21,669 nucleotides of DNA from JBMYYR01 sp965243605 (GTDB lineage Bacteria; Bacteroidota; Bacteroidia; Flavobacteriales; CAJXXR01): positions 1-21,669 of the forward strand of contig CBDEVQ010000002.1 in NCBI GenBank assembly GCA_965243605.1. Direction: 5' to 3'. The notes beneath the pieces were generated by a model. It ran no database searches, had not been told where the DNA came from, and saw only the letters and a list, made by a program, of their open reading frames with translations. The position numbers and the translations under genes were made by a program. Below, piece by piece: positions 1-8,104 of the stretch; within the stretch, counting starts at the first letter, position 1; every line of letters begins with the position of its first letter.

Positions 1-220
1 AATCTGGATGTTCTAATCCTACATATAATTCTGGCGTACCATCATTATCTAAATCAAATAATTTAGGAGCTGCTTTATTTCCTATATCTATAACTTGCCC
101 ATTATTCGTTAAAAATGTTGGTTCATTAAAATAAGGAATTTGCCCAAAAGCCGTAAACGATGAACCTAATAAGCAAGAATAAAGTAATGCGCTTCTAAAG
201 GTAAGTGTCTTAATATTCAT
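1..220 (-). CDS. VCBS/FG-GAP-like secreted protein, N-terminal part (cut by window edge)
   Basis: The ATG at 218-220 opens a frame that runs off the left edge; 73 codons are visible. It starts with a signal peptide (MNIKTLTF..., cleavage likely before QIP) and continues into a calcium-loop-like motif, FDLDNDGTPELYVG, typical of VCBS/FG-GAP beta-propeller repeats. After the signal peptide about 37 of 47 residues match the start of the complete protein encoded at 2226-3452, so the two are paralogues. By analogy the missing part should hold more D-x-D-x-D-G loops and a T9SS sorting domain; this is inference. Its role is unknown, but exported propeller proteins of this type are usually surface or adhesion proteins. 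It is divergent from the gene at 583. The name rests on one visible repeat plus the paralogue. Confidence 0.8.
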   Translation of the reverse strand, partial: MNIKTLTFRSALLYSCLLGSSFTAFGQIPYFNEPTFLTNNGQVIDIGNKAAPKLFDLDNDGTPELYVGLEHPD

Positions 221-582
221 AACAAAAATATTTAAGCATGGATCATGCTATAGTTAGTATTCTAAAAATTAAAAATCGAAAAAGTATGAATTCTATTTAA
301 CGAAAATACACTTTTATTATAAATAACAGAACGTATCGTTATTGTTATTTTCTTTATTATAGAATATCTCAAATACGGAAACATTTCCCTGTTATATACC
401 ACTACGCTTCCACTTAATCTAATGAAGCTATTGCTATATTTCACTTGGATTTATAGGGGCTAATTTAGTTTAGTCTACACATTTATAGCACTGGTCTTTT
501 TCTTAATTCAAATTCTTACTATTGCTATCCAAATCTCATAACTTCGTTTATATAACACATTTTATCTTAACATTTAACGGGT
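221..582. other. Divergent intergenic region with small palindrome
   Basis: This 362-bp AT-rich stretch lies between divergent genes and should hold both promoters. No exact TAnnTTTG element was found at a usable distance from the plus-strand start; TACTATTG near 518-525 has one mismatch. A perfect 6-bp inverted repeat with a 3-nt spacer (AGCATG-GAT-CATGCT, 235-249) sits just upstream of the minus-strand start and could be an operator or a chance palindrome. The short minus-strand frame inside (262-444) has no protein-like features and is not called. Confidence 0.4.
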
Positions 583-2082
583 ATGAAACAGACATTAAAA
601 AACATTTTTCTTGGTATTTCTATATTGGGATGTTTCCAGAGTTATGGACAACTTCTAGACACGTATGACATTTCGACGTCTCCTAATGGAGTAATTCCCA
701 TGCCATCTGGTGTTGGATCTAACTATTCTAGTTTTACGAAATACACAAAAATTCAAGCGCCCAACGGACAAGCCATTCACTTTATAGCTCAAAATGCCCT
801 AACAGATGCTCAAATTGTTCGAGCAAGAAATATCCTTGCTTTTTATCTTACCGATTTACCTGGATCTCAATACGGTTCGGATAAATCTGTAGTTATGAAT
901 AAAATGGGAACAAATAATGCCATATTAATGCTATTGAATGGTAGCGACGATGGAAACCCACCTGAGGTTGATGGTCAACCCTTATATCAAAATGAAATTG
1001 CGGTAGAAGGACATGCATGGTATACCAATAACAATTACGATCATAGAGATGCCGCTTTTGAAGAAATATTGCATTTAATGCATGATTACGGTATTGGAGT
1101 TGATAATAATGGAACGCCTAGTCCCTATGGTGCCTTACCAGATTACCAAGCTGAAATACGTGCTGCACAAGATAATGCCGACAATAATAATTTTGCCATT
1201 TGGCCAACCGGACAAACCAATTGGTATAACGAATTGGCAAATGAAAATAGTTTATCTCAAGAGTATCTTGCCTCTGTTGTAGATAGTTATTACGGACTAT
1301 GGGAACCGTGGACTGGTGGAGGCGGAACAACTGGTATGTGGGGCTTATATATTGCAAAAACCCGAGACGAAATACAAACAGAAGATCCAATGGGTTATGC
1401 TTTAATGCCTAAATATTTTTCACCGAATATTAACATTAATATGGATATTGATCCGTCGTTTACAGGAATTTTCAATTTAACAAGAACGCCATCTGTACCC
1501 TATACCTACAAATCGCAATATTTACAACATGTAACCTTAACGGGGAGTAATGCATCTGGTATTAAAGGAAACGATTTAGATAATAATTTGAATGGAAATG
1601 CAGCTAATAACACTCTAGAAGGTGTTAAAGGTGATGATATTATTGATGGTAAAGCTGGTGAAGATATTGCCATTTTTACTGGGGTTCGTTCGGAATATAC
1701 AATTACAAACCATACCACACATCTTATTGTGAGTGACTTGATTACAAACCGTGATGGGATTGATAAAGTAATTAATTGTGAAACTTTACAATTTACGGAT
1801 CAGGATGTAGAAACTGAGGGTATTCTAAACTTGAATGAATTTGATAATGCTCTTATAGATGTATATACAAATGCCAATACATTACATATTGGTTTACCTC
1901 AATCTATGGATAACAATAATGTCCTTTTTCTGACGGATATTAACGGAAAACAACTGCATTACGGATCATACAATACCCCTTCTATTAGTCTTAATATTTC
2001 AACTTACCCGAAGGGTGTTTACTTGCTGAACATTTTAACCAAAACTGGAGAAACATTTAAGCAAAAATTTGTGATCCAATAA
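583..2082 (+). CDS. Secreted protein with RTX-like calcium repeats and T9SS sorting domain
   Basis: A 499-aa exported protein. Residues 1-23 form a signal peptide (cleavage around SYG-Q). Residues 25-310 are a globular domain of unrecognised family. It contains FEEILHLMHDYGIG (159-172), which resembles a zinc-protease HExxH helix but has Glu160 where the first His would be. Residues 321-368 carry RTX-like glycine/aspartate nonapeptides (GNDLDNNLNG, GDDIIDGKAGED). They are followed by the 'Y.I...IVSD...GIDKVINCETLQFTD' segment common after RTX repeats. Residues about 425-499 are a T9SS type A sorting domain ending in KQKFVIQ. RTX repeats usually accompany type I export, so this combination is unusual. 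The protein probably binds calcium and is anchored or released at the cell surface. Protease activity is doubtful because of the missing His. A hairpin terminator follows at 2137-2171. Confidence 0.85.
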   Translation: MKQTLKNIFLGISILGCFQSYGQLLDTYDISTSPNGVIPMPSGVGSNYSSFTKYTKIQAPNGQAIHFIAQNALTDAQIVRARNILAFYLTDLPGSQYGSDKSVVMNKMGTNNAILMLLNGSDDGNPPEVDGQPLYQNEIAVEGHAWYTNNNYDHRDAAFEEILHLMHDYGIGVDNNGTPSPYGALPDYQAEIRAAQDNADNNNFAIWPTGQTNWYNELANENSLSQEYLASVVDSYYGLWEPWTGGGGTTGMWGLYIAKTRDEIQTEDPMGYALMPKYFSPNININMDIDPSFTGIFNLTRTPSVPYTYKSQYLQHVTLTGSNASGIKGNDLDNNLNGNAANNTLEGVKGDDIIDGKAGEDIAIFTGVRSEYTITNHTTHLIVSDLITNRDGIDKVINCETLQFTDQDVETEGILNLNEFDNALIDVYTNANTLHIGLPQSMDNNNVLFLTDINGKQLHYGSYNTPSISLNISTYPKGVYLLNILTKTGETFKQKFVIQ

Positions 2083-2136
2083 GGTTATAAACTATCGTCT
2101 ATTTTTTCACTTCATATTCTCAAAATCAATCAATCA

Positions 2137-2171
2137 AAAAGCCTGTCTAAATAATATTTAGACAGGCTTTT
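2137..2171. terminator. Bidirectional hairpin terminator
   Basis: A perfect 15-bp inverted repeat (AAAAGCCTGTCTAAA / TTTAGACAGGCTTTT) with loop TAATA lies between the convergent genes ending at 2082 (+) and 2226 (-). T-runs at both ends suit termination from either direction. Confidence 0.9.
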
Positions 2172-2225
2172 GCTATAACTGGCCATAAAATTGACCTAAA
2201 AAGATATTCAATAGAATGTATTACA

Positions 2226-3452
2226 TTATGGATTCACAAACTTCAAAGATTGTGAGTTCTTCCCATTGTTTAACTGAATTACAAAAACTCCACGTTCTAA
2301 ATTTGGTAATTCAATAGACGATTGTATGTTCTTAAATTGATCTATTTGCTGTCCCAAATTATTATATAATGTCACGTTGTATTCCTTATCAGAATTCCAA
2401 GATAAAACCTTGTTCTCATGGTTCCAAGAAAGTTCTAATGGGTGTTCTTTAAATTCTGAAATACCAACTTCTGGAGCGTCAAATTGACTTACAAGAATTA
2501 AATTCCCATCGTTCGTTCCCATTACAATTTCAACGGAATCACTACCTCCCCAATTATAACCGTCCATCGAGTTTATCTCATCTGGAATAGAATAGAGCGA
2601 CCCATCTGGGTTACGAACAGAAATAGAGTCATATCCACCAACACTTACCCATTCATAGCCATACAGATTTGGAGCGCCTATGTTTTCCATATAAACCAAC
2701 TGAGTAGGATTTGAATAACTACTTGCAAAGATATAATCGTAATCAATATCACCATCAAAATCCTGAAAACTAAACGCATGCCCTGCCTCTATATTCCCTT
2801 GTATTGTTCCTTCAAGTACCCAGAATATTCCATCTGGCGATGTATTGTTCAAATTATTGAAATAATGAAGAGCTTGATTGACAAGCGTATGACTAATCAT
2901 ATCTTTAACACCGTCATTATCTATATCAACCATCTGAAACTGAATATCAGCGCCCATAATTTGCAAAAAATTTTGATTGTAAGGCGCTACATCATTCCCA
3001 TTTAAATGAGTATGAAATGTAAAGGTGTTATTTTGATTTTCAAACCATACCAAACCTTTATTAAATACAGCAACAACCATATCAATATCACCATCATTAT
3101 CGTAATCTATAAAATCTGGTTCAGCCGTTTCATTAACAACCGTAGACAATTTAGGATAGGCAATAATGGTTTCTGGTTGAGCCACTGAAAATGCACTTCC
3201 TGTCATGTTACCATATGAAATTACCTTAATTGAATCGGGGTGTTGGATTCCAACATATAACTCTGGAGTACCATCATTATCTAAATCGAATAATTTAGGT
3301 GAAGCTTTATCTCCAACATCTATTATTTGTCCATTATTGGTAAGATATTCAGGTGGATTAAATTGTGGAATTTGGGCATTAGCAACAAGAGTTGGTGCTA
3401 TTACACAAAGCATTAGACTTAAGATTGAATTAGATTTAGGTTCAAATTTCAT
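2226..3452 (-). CDS. VCBS/FG-GAP repeat secreted protein with T9SS sorting domain
   Basis: A 408-aa exported protein. Residues 1-26 are a signal peptide ending VANA-Q. At least four D-x-D-x-D-G type calcium loops are visible: FDLDNDGTPEL (about 55), IDYDNDGDIDM (about 115), VDIDNDGVKDM (about 175) and QDFDGDIDYDY (about 230), separated by strand-like FENQ/YFNN/YMEN segments. This is the pattern of FG-GAP/VCBS beta-propeller proteins. Residues from about 328 to 408 (VGISEF... to LKFVNP) fit a T9SS type A sorting domain. It is a close paralogue of the truncated gene at the left edge. It converges on the gene at 583 and is divergent from the one at 3852. Function is likely surface binding or adhesion, but no ligand can be inferred. 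Confidence 0.85.
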   Translation of the reverse strand: MKFEPKSNSILSLMLCVIAPTLVANAQIPQFNPPEYLTNNGQIIDVGDKASPKLFDLDNDGTPELYVGIQHPDSIKVISYGNMTGSAFSVAQPETIIAYPKLSTVVNETAEPDFIDYDNDGDIDMVVAVFNKGLVWFENQNNTFTFHTHLNGNDVAPYNQNFLQIMGADIQFQMVDIDNDGVKDMISHTLVNQALHYFNNLNNTSPDGIFWVLEGTIQGNIEAGHAFSFQDFDGDIDYDYIFASSYSNPTQLVYMENIGAPNLYGYEWVSVGGYDSISVRNPDGSLYSIPDEINSMDGYNWGGSDSVEIVMGTNDGNLILVSQFDAPEVGISEFKEHPLELSWNHENKVLSWNSDKEYNVTLYNNLGQQIDQFKNIQSSIELPNLERGVFVIQLNNGKNSQSLKFVNP

Positions 3453-3851
3453 ACATTTTTGTTTTTAACTATTTTTATAAAATCTATAGCAAACTTATGA
3501 AATAATAGTATTACGTGTTCATGTTTTTTTATGTATATATGCTTGTATTACATTGGCCGTTAACTAGATCTATCATGACCTCCTTATTAGAAAGACCCAT
3601 CGTATGTAAACAATTACTTATAATCATTTTTTATATTTACGCTTAACAATATTTACATACAAAATACAATCAAAATATACATACAATTAAGAACTATCCA
3701 TTACCAACAAACAGTCTATTTACACCATAAACGGATAATATCGTCAATTAACCGAATAAAAAACACAATTAACCGAACCAATAAGTAAGTACAAAGAAAA
3801 ATAATGATAGGTACAAAGTATTAAAATTATATTTAATACAAATTATATACT
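3453..3851. promoter_or_regulatory. Divergent intergenic region with repeated short motifs
   Basis: A 399-bp non-coding stretch between divergent secreted-protein genes. It contains a 12-bp direct repeat CAATTAACCGAA at 3745-3756 and 3766-3777, spaced exactly 21 bp (two helical turns). Further upstream, GTATGTAAA (3602-3610) is the inverted partner of TTTACATAC (3652-3660), and a related TATACATAC lies at 3676-3684. These could be regulator-binding sites controlling the gene at 3852 or both genes. No small ORF with convincing features was seen. Confidence 0.45.
3490..3497 (-). promoter_or_regulatory. Candidate -7 promoter element
   Basis: On the minus strand this reads TAAGTTTG, matching the Bacteroidota -7 consensus TAnnTTTG, about 37 nt upstream of the start codon at 3452. 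I see no TTTG at the expected -33 spacing, so the call is tentative. Confidence 0.4.
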
Positions 3852-6473
3852 ATGAAACATGTACTTACAATTTGTATGGCCTTAAGTTTTTCTTATTTAG
3901 GGGCATCACAAACCATCCTTCAAATTGAATTTGACGGATTGTCACCAGACCAATATTCTCCATTTTTATATAATAAACTGGCAGACCATGGTTTACAAAA
4001 TCCTGAAAGGGGTTTCGAAGTAAAGGCCGGCGTTATTGATATGTTTACAACAAACTTTGTGCCCTCTCAGGATTTTGATTATAACTATATGCAATACCAA
4101 CAAAAAGGAGATGCCTATTACGAAAACATTATCCATGGAGATCCGACCATTGGAATGAATCCGTTACAATTATATTTAAATACCTATTATCTTGACGACG
4201 GAATAAGCCTTGTTGAAATTGAGGAGTATGTCAATTTCACTAAAGATAATCTTGATGCCCTTGAACCCATGCGTGCTCAAGACCTATTGGATGCCACATC
4301 TGTATTTGAGTCTTTACCCATTTATGGAGTAAAAGCTCACCTGGTAACCAATTCATCCTATCAAATTTTTAATGGAGATGTGGATCAAAATTCCTTCTAT
4401 CAGCATGAATATTTTAGCAGTCATCATGATAACCACCCAACTATTGGAGCGCATTCTAAAGGACTTAACTATTATATGGACCAAATGAGTGATCATTATA
4501 ATGCCATTAGTCCTTATGTTGCCAATGTACATTTGGGTTGGATATATACACCACACGATAGAAATATGTATCGCCATTCGGGAAAGTGGCAAAAAAGTAG
4601 TTTTGTGAATCATCAAATCTATCCAATTGGACGAGAAGAAGCCAACCAATACATATTACCTCTATTTAATGGGAACACGCATTTTTTAAAGAATGAACAT
4701 GGCGATTTTAGAGAGAGTAAACAAAAATACGATTGGAGTATTGCCCATGGTGAAGCCGATGCGTGGGGATATGACTCCAGAATTAATCAGATTAGAGCTA
4801 AAGTCATTGACAAGATGCTTTCTTCTTTTCCGTATCAAAAAATTCTTTTAAGCTCTATGTATCCATGGTCTAATTATTTAGGAACCAAACACCCCGGTTA
4901 TAATACTATGGATCAGAATAGTGTACAATTAGAGCCTATTTTTCATGACTTTTATTCTGGAAATAATTTAAACAACTACCCTTTTTATTCAGGGTTACTT
5001 ACAAATGACCATTTAAAGAAACAACGAATAGGCTATTATGATGGCTTTTTTGGTGGAGATACCTATTCTCACGCTTGGACCATTGGGAATGGAGAAACTC
5101 AACAAATTCATTGGCATACTAATTATTTCAACAATCCAAATATGTCAAATTACATCCAAAATTTAGGACATGATTGGGCCGACAATCGCATGAATGTGGA
5201 TAGTTATTTACTCAGAAAATACAGGCAAAACATGTGGATTCATGGAGAACTCCCAACCTTTGAAACCACCGATGAAGATTGTGGATATTATGGAAGCTTA
5301 CTCACCTCTTTTTCGGCTAAATACAGAGGGAATTTCCATTGGTTAGAAAATTGTACCCCTTCACTTGATCCTATTAAACAGTATCCTTGGGAATTGGCTG
5401 AAAAAATGTCGGATGGGCGTTTGCAAGATGGATTTAAATCGGCCTTAAAAATGCGGTATTTTAATTTTACATCGTTTAATATTGGGCATAACCATTTATT
5501 AGATAACCGATCGCCATATGAGTTGAAAGACAATCAACCTTCAACATGGTATCAACCCTATCCCAATTCGGAGCTTATATTAAATACAGCACCAAATCAA
5601 CTTCAAACCACGGTTACCCAATGGAAAAATGATAATGCGGATTTACATACCGATTTGCAAACCTTTCATATGCCCATATCTGACCAATATTTTGGGAGTA
5701 ATGGAAACCAAATTCGTTCGCCCTATGAATATATAAGAGACCATTTAGGGTATCGTTTAGAGTTGCAAGAGGTAGAGCTTGGTTTAGGAAATATGAGTAT
5801 TGCTGTGCACGCCAAAGTTATTAACCGTGGGTTTGCTCCACCTCAAAACCCAAGGCCTATCTATTTTGTATTAATGGATTATAATACCAATGCCATTCTA
5901 CAAACCATAGAAAGCAATGCCGAATGGAGAAATTGGCAACCTGATGATTTTGCTACAGGACTTGATAATCAAGAAGATCCTAATGGATATAACGCAACTT
6001 CCATAGATAATCTTAACAAGATAACCAATACAAAAGTGGGTGGTATTCCATTAGGCGATTATAAGGATGATTGGCACCATACACCACTTACCATACCTTA
6101 TTCCCCTTTTGAATATACCTTTGGTAGCTTAACCGATTTTAATTTAAATGATTTGCCAAATGGAGATTATAAAGTTGGAATTTGGATTCCAGATCCAGAA
6201 GAGAACTTACACAATGAACCGAAATACAACGTTAAGTTTGCCAATCAGTTAAGCTATATTCATACCAATGGGGTTAATGTGATCGGGAGTGTTTCTAAAA
6301 CCAATATTGGCGTTGTGCAATCGTTAGATTCAGATGCCGATGGAATTCTTAACACCTTAGACAACTCTCCGAATAATCCGACCGATTATAACGGAGGACA
6401 TGCCTTATCTCCAAACCATTCTTGTTTCGGATTTTCTTCAAGTCAAACTATTCAACCTTACAATACGTATTAA
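3852..6473 (+). CDS. DUF4874/DUF4832-type secreted protein with a TSP3-like repeat
   Basis: An 873-aa exported protein with a short signal peptide (cleavage near GAS-Q, residues 17-20). The NPERGFE motif at 50-56 is the hallmark opening of DUF4874. The segment from about residue 631 (HLGYRLELQEVEL... INRGFAPPQNPRPIYFVL) matches DUF4832. These paired domains occur in secreted, glycoside-hydrolase-like proteins of uncertain activity. Near the end, DSDADGILNTLDNSP (from 826) looks like a single thrombospondin type 3 calcium repeat, followed by only about 30 unremarkable residues. There is no T9SS sorting domain, although TSP3 repeats in such proteins often precede one. The stop codon lies 2 nt before the next start, so the two are probably co-transcribed. 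The C-terminus may have been lost during the rearrangement that created the downstream tandem duplication. Family assignment is good; biochemical role is unknown. Confidence 0.8.
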   Translation: MKHVLTICMALSFSYLGASQTILQIEFDGLSPDQYSPFLYNKLADHGLQNPERGFEVKAGVIDMFTTNFVPSQDFDYNYMQYQQKGDAYYENIIHGDPTIGMNPLQLYLNTYYLDDGISLVEIEEYVNFTKDNLDALEPMRAQDLLDATSVFESLPIYGVKAHLVTNSSYQIFNGDVDQNSFYQHEYFSSHHDNHPTIGAHSKGLNYYMDQMSDHYNAISPYVANVHLGWIYTPHDRNMYRHSGKWQKSSFVNHQIYPIGREEANQYILPLFNGNTHFLKNEHGDFRESKQKYDWSIAHGEADAWGYDSRINQIRAKVIDKMLSSFPYQKILLSSMYPWSNYLGTKHPGYNTMDQNSVQLEPIFHDFYSGNNLNNYPFYSGLLTNDHLKKQRIGYYDGFFGGDTYSHAWTIGNGETQQIHWHTNYFNNPNMSNYIQNLGHDWADNRMNVDSYLLRKYRQNMWIHGELPTFETTDEDCGYYGSLLTSFSAKYRGNFHWLENCTPSLDPIKQYPWELAEKMSDGRLQDGFKSALKMRYFNFTSFNIGHNHLLDNRSPYELKDNQPSTWYQPYPNSELILNTAPNQLQTTVTQWKNDNADLHTDLQTFHMPISDQYFGSNGNQIRSPYEYIRDHLGYRLELQEVELGLGNMSIAVHAKVINRGFAPPQNPRPIYFVLMDYNTNAILQTIESNAEWRNWQPDDFATGLDNQEDPNGYNATSIDNLNKITNTKVGGIPLGDYKDDWHHTPLTIPYSPFEYTFGSLTDFNLNDLPNGDYKVGIWIPDPEENLHNEPKYNVKFANQLSYIHTNGVNVIGSVSKTNIGVVQSLDSDADGILNTLDNSPNNPTDYNGGHALSPNHSCFGFSSSQTIQPYNTY

Positions 6474-6475
6474 TT

Positions 6476-8065
6476 ATGAAAATTTTTAACATTATTATTT
6501 ACCTTTTATTCGCTTTAGGTGAATTCACAGAATCATATGCTCAAATAACATCAAATTTTAATGTACTAGTTCATTGTATAGGCCCTACTTATAACACAAC
6601 AAATCAACATATTATTTACTATACATGCGTATCTACAGACTCTGTAAGCAATTCATTTGATATTAATTTCGGTCTAGAAAATCACGATTCAACTTCAAAT
6701 TATTTTTTATCAAAAAATTATCAAATAGATTCCTATTCGTACTTTACTGGAACATATTATGTAAAGTCATTTTACGACACATTAGATTTTTTTCATCCAA
6801 CATATTTACATGATTTCCATATTATTGAAGGGCAACATTATAAGGTGAATCAATCTTGGAAATTCAGTCATTATTTAGCTGATTTTGAACAAGATTTAAA
6901 CTTACCTTTTACATATGGAGTTACTGCTCCAAATGGACATTATCAAGATTCAGTAACTAACAATTGGCTTTATGGGGGTGCATATGGTACATATACTTAT
7001 TTTGGCATTGGTAAAAATATGGATTCAACTTTCTTGGATGCAGAATATATTGGAATGGAAGTCGATTTTGTTCGTTATACACCAGATGGTAATTGCGATT
7101 CTAATGCCATTAGTATAAACTATGAAGATTCTACGGGGTGGTATTTACCAAATTATGAAGAGCAGTATATGTATGCCATTCCAGAAGACTCAGTATTTCA
7201 TGTTGAACGATTAATACCAACCGATAGTTTTGGGGCTGTACATATTGGGAATACCCATACCTGCAATACGTATTTCGACAACATTCGTCTTTATCCAGTA
7301 TACAACCGTTACATCTGCCAAGGCGACAGTTTAGAGATTAATGGAAACTATGAATTTACCGAAGGGGTTTATATAGATTCTTTGTTTACAGCTTTAGGGA
7401 CTGACAGCATTATTGGTGTTCAACTTTTATTTAACAATTTAATTTATGGCGATACCATAGAAGCCATTATTTGTGAAGGGGAAAATTATCATTTAAATGA
7501 TACAATTCTGGTTAGTAATCCTGGGTTATTTCCTTTTTTAACAACCACTGCACAAGGCTGTGACTCTATGTATTACCTGAATTTAGACATTCAAACCAAT
7601 ACCATTGCCCTTGATATTACCAATACAAATAATGTACTGAGTTATAATAATCCACAAATTGATTACACCTACCAATGGATAAACGCATCTACAGGACAGC
7701 CTATTATTGGTGAAACATCATCTACTTTTTCTCCAGAGACAAATGGCGTATATGCTGTAGAAGTCTCTGATGGAATATGTTCAAATACATCCAATAGTTC
7801 AACAACTTTTATTGGATTATCTGAGTTGGAAACACATATTACATGCACTCCTAACCCATTTACTAATATGATTACTTTTTCATTTGGGAATGTATTACAA
7901 AGTGGGACCATTGAAATATATGATGTAAACTCTAAGCAACTGGTTGAACAGACTTTTACAACATCAACAAACATTTCCATAGATACTGAGTTTCTACCAA
8001 AGGGTATGTATATGGTGAATGTAAAAACAGATAAAGGGTTGTTCAGAAAGAAAATGATTAAATAA
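6476..8065 (+). CDS. T9SS-sorted surface protein, tandem copy 1
   Basis: A 529-aa exported protein. I chose the ATG at 6476 because it begins a clean signal peptide (MKIFNIIIYLLF... SYA-Q) and matches the start of the second copy. A longer frame from TTG 6422 would add 18 non-signal residues. Residues 31-278 form an unrecognised, probably beta-sandwich domain ending in TYFDNIRLYPV, a motif common at the end of carbohydrate-binding-like jelly rolls. Two repeats of the 'ICxGxSxxxN...GxDS' type follow at about 280-320 and 332-372. An Ig/PKD-like segment spans about 375-446 (YTYQWINASTGQ... GVYAVEVSDG). A T9SS type A sorting domain covers 450-529 (TPNPFTNMITF... PKGMYMVNV). It is probably transcribed with the gene ending at 6473. 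It differs from copy 2 mainly at residues 31-100. Confidence 0.85.
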   Translation: MKIFNIIIYLLFALGEFTESYAQITSNFNVLVHCIGPTYNTTNQHIIYYTCVSTDSVSNSFDINFGLENHDSTSNYFLSKNYQIDSYSYFTGTYYVKSFYDTLDFFHPTYLHDFHIIEGQHYKVNQSWKFSHYLADFEQDLNLPFTYGVTAPNGHYQDSVTNNWLYGGAYGTYTYFGIGKNMDSTFLDAEYIGMEVDFVRYTPDGNCDSNAISINYEDSTGWYLPNYEEQYMYAIPEDSVFHVERLIPTDSFGAVHIGNTHTCNTYFDNIRLYPVYNRYICQGDSLEINGNYEFTEGVYIDSLFTALGTDSIIGVQLLFNNLIYGDTIEAIICEGENYHLNDTILVSNPGLFPFLTTTAQGCDSMYYLNLDIQTNTIALDITNTNNVLSYNNPQIDYTYQWINASTGQPIIGETSSTFSPETNGVYAVEVSDGICSNTSNSSTTFIGLSELETHITCTPNPFTNMITFSFGNVLQSGTIEIYDVNSKQLVEQTFTTSTNISIDTEFLPKGMYMVNVKTDKGLFRKKMIK

Positions 8066-8104
8066 TCCGAATTGAATTGTTCAACCCTGTAATACGTATT
8101 AAAT

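Noticed and set aside
235..249. Palindrome AGCATG-GAT-CATGCT as a defined operator
   Set aside because: A single 6-bp-arm palindrome without a second copy or known regulator match; kept only as a note in the intergenic entry.
262..444. 60-codon minus-strand frame in the first intergenic region
   Set aside because: It has no signal peptide, domain or coding-like composition and lies in a divergent promoter region.
6327..6473. Frameshift in the DUF4874/DUF4832 gene hiding a T9SS domain
   Set aside because: Only about 150 bp separate the TSP3 repeat from the next gene, and no other frame there resembles a sorting domain.
6422..6475. Upstream TTG start for tandem copy 1
   Set aside because: It would put 18 unrelated residues before a clear signal peptide and overlap the previous gene; copy 2 begins at the equivalent ATG.
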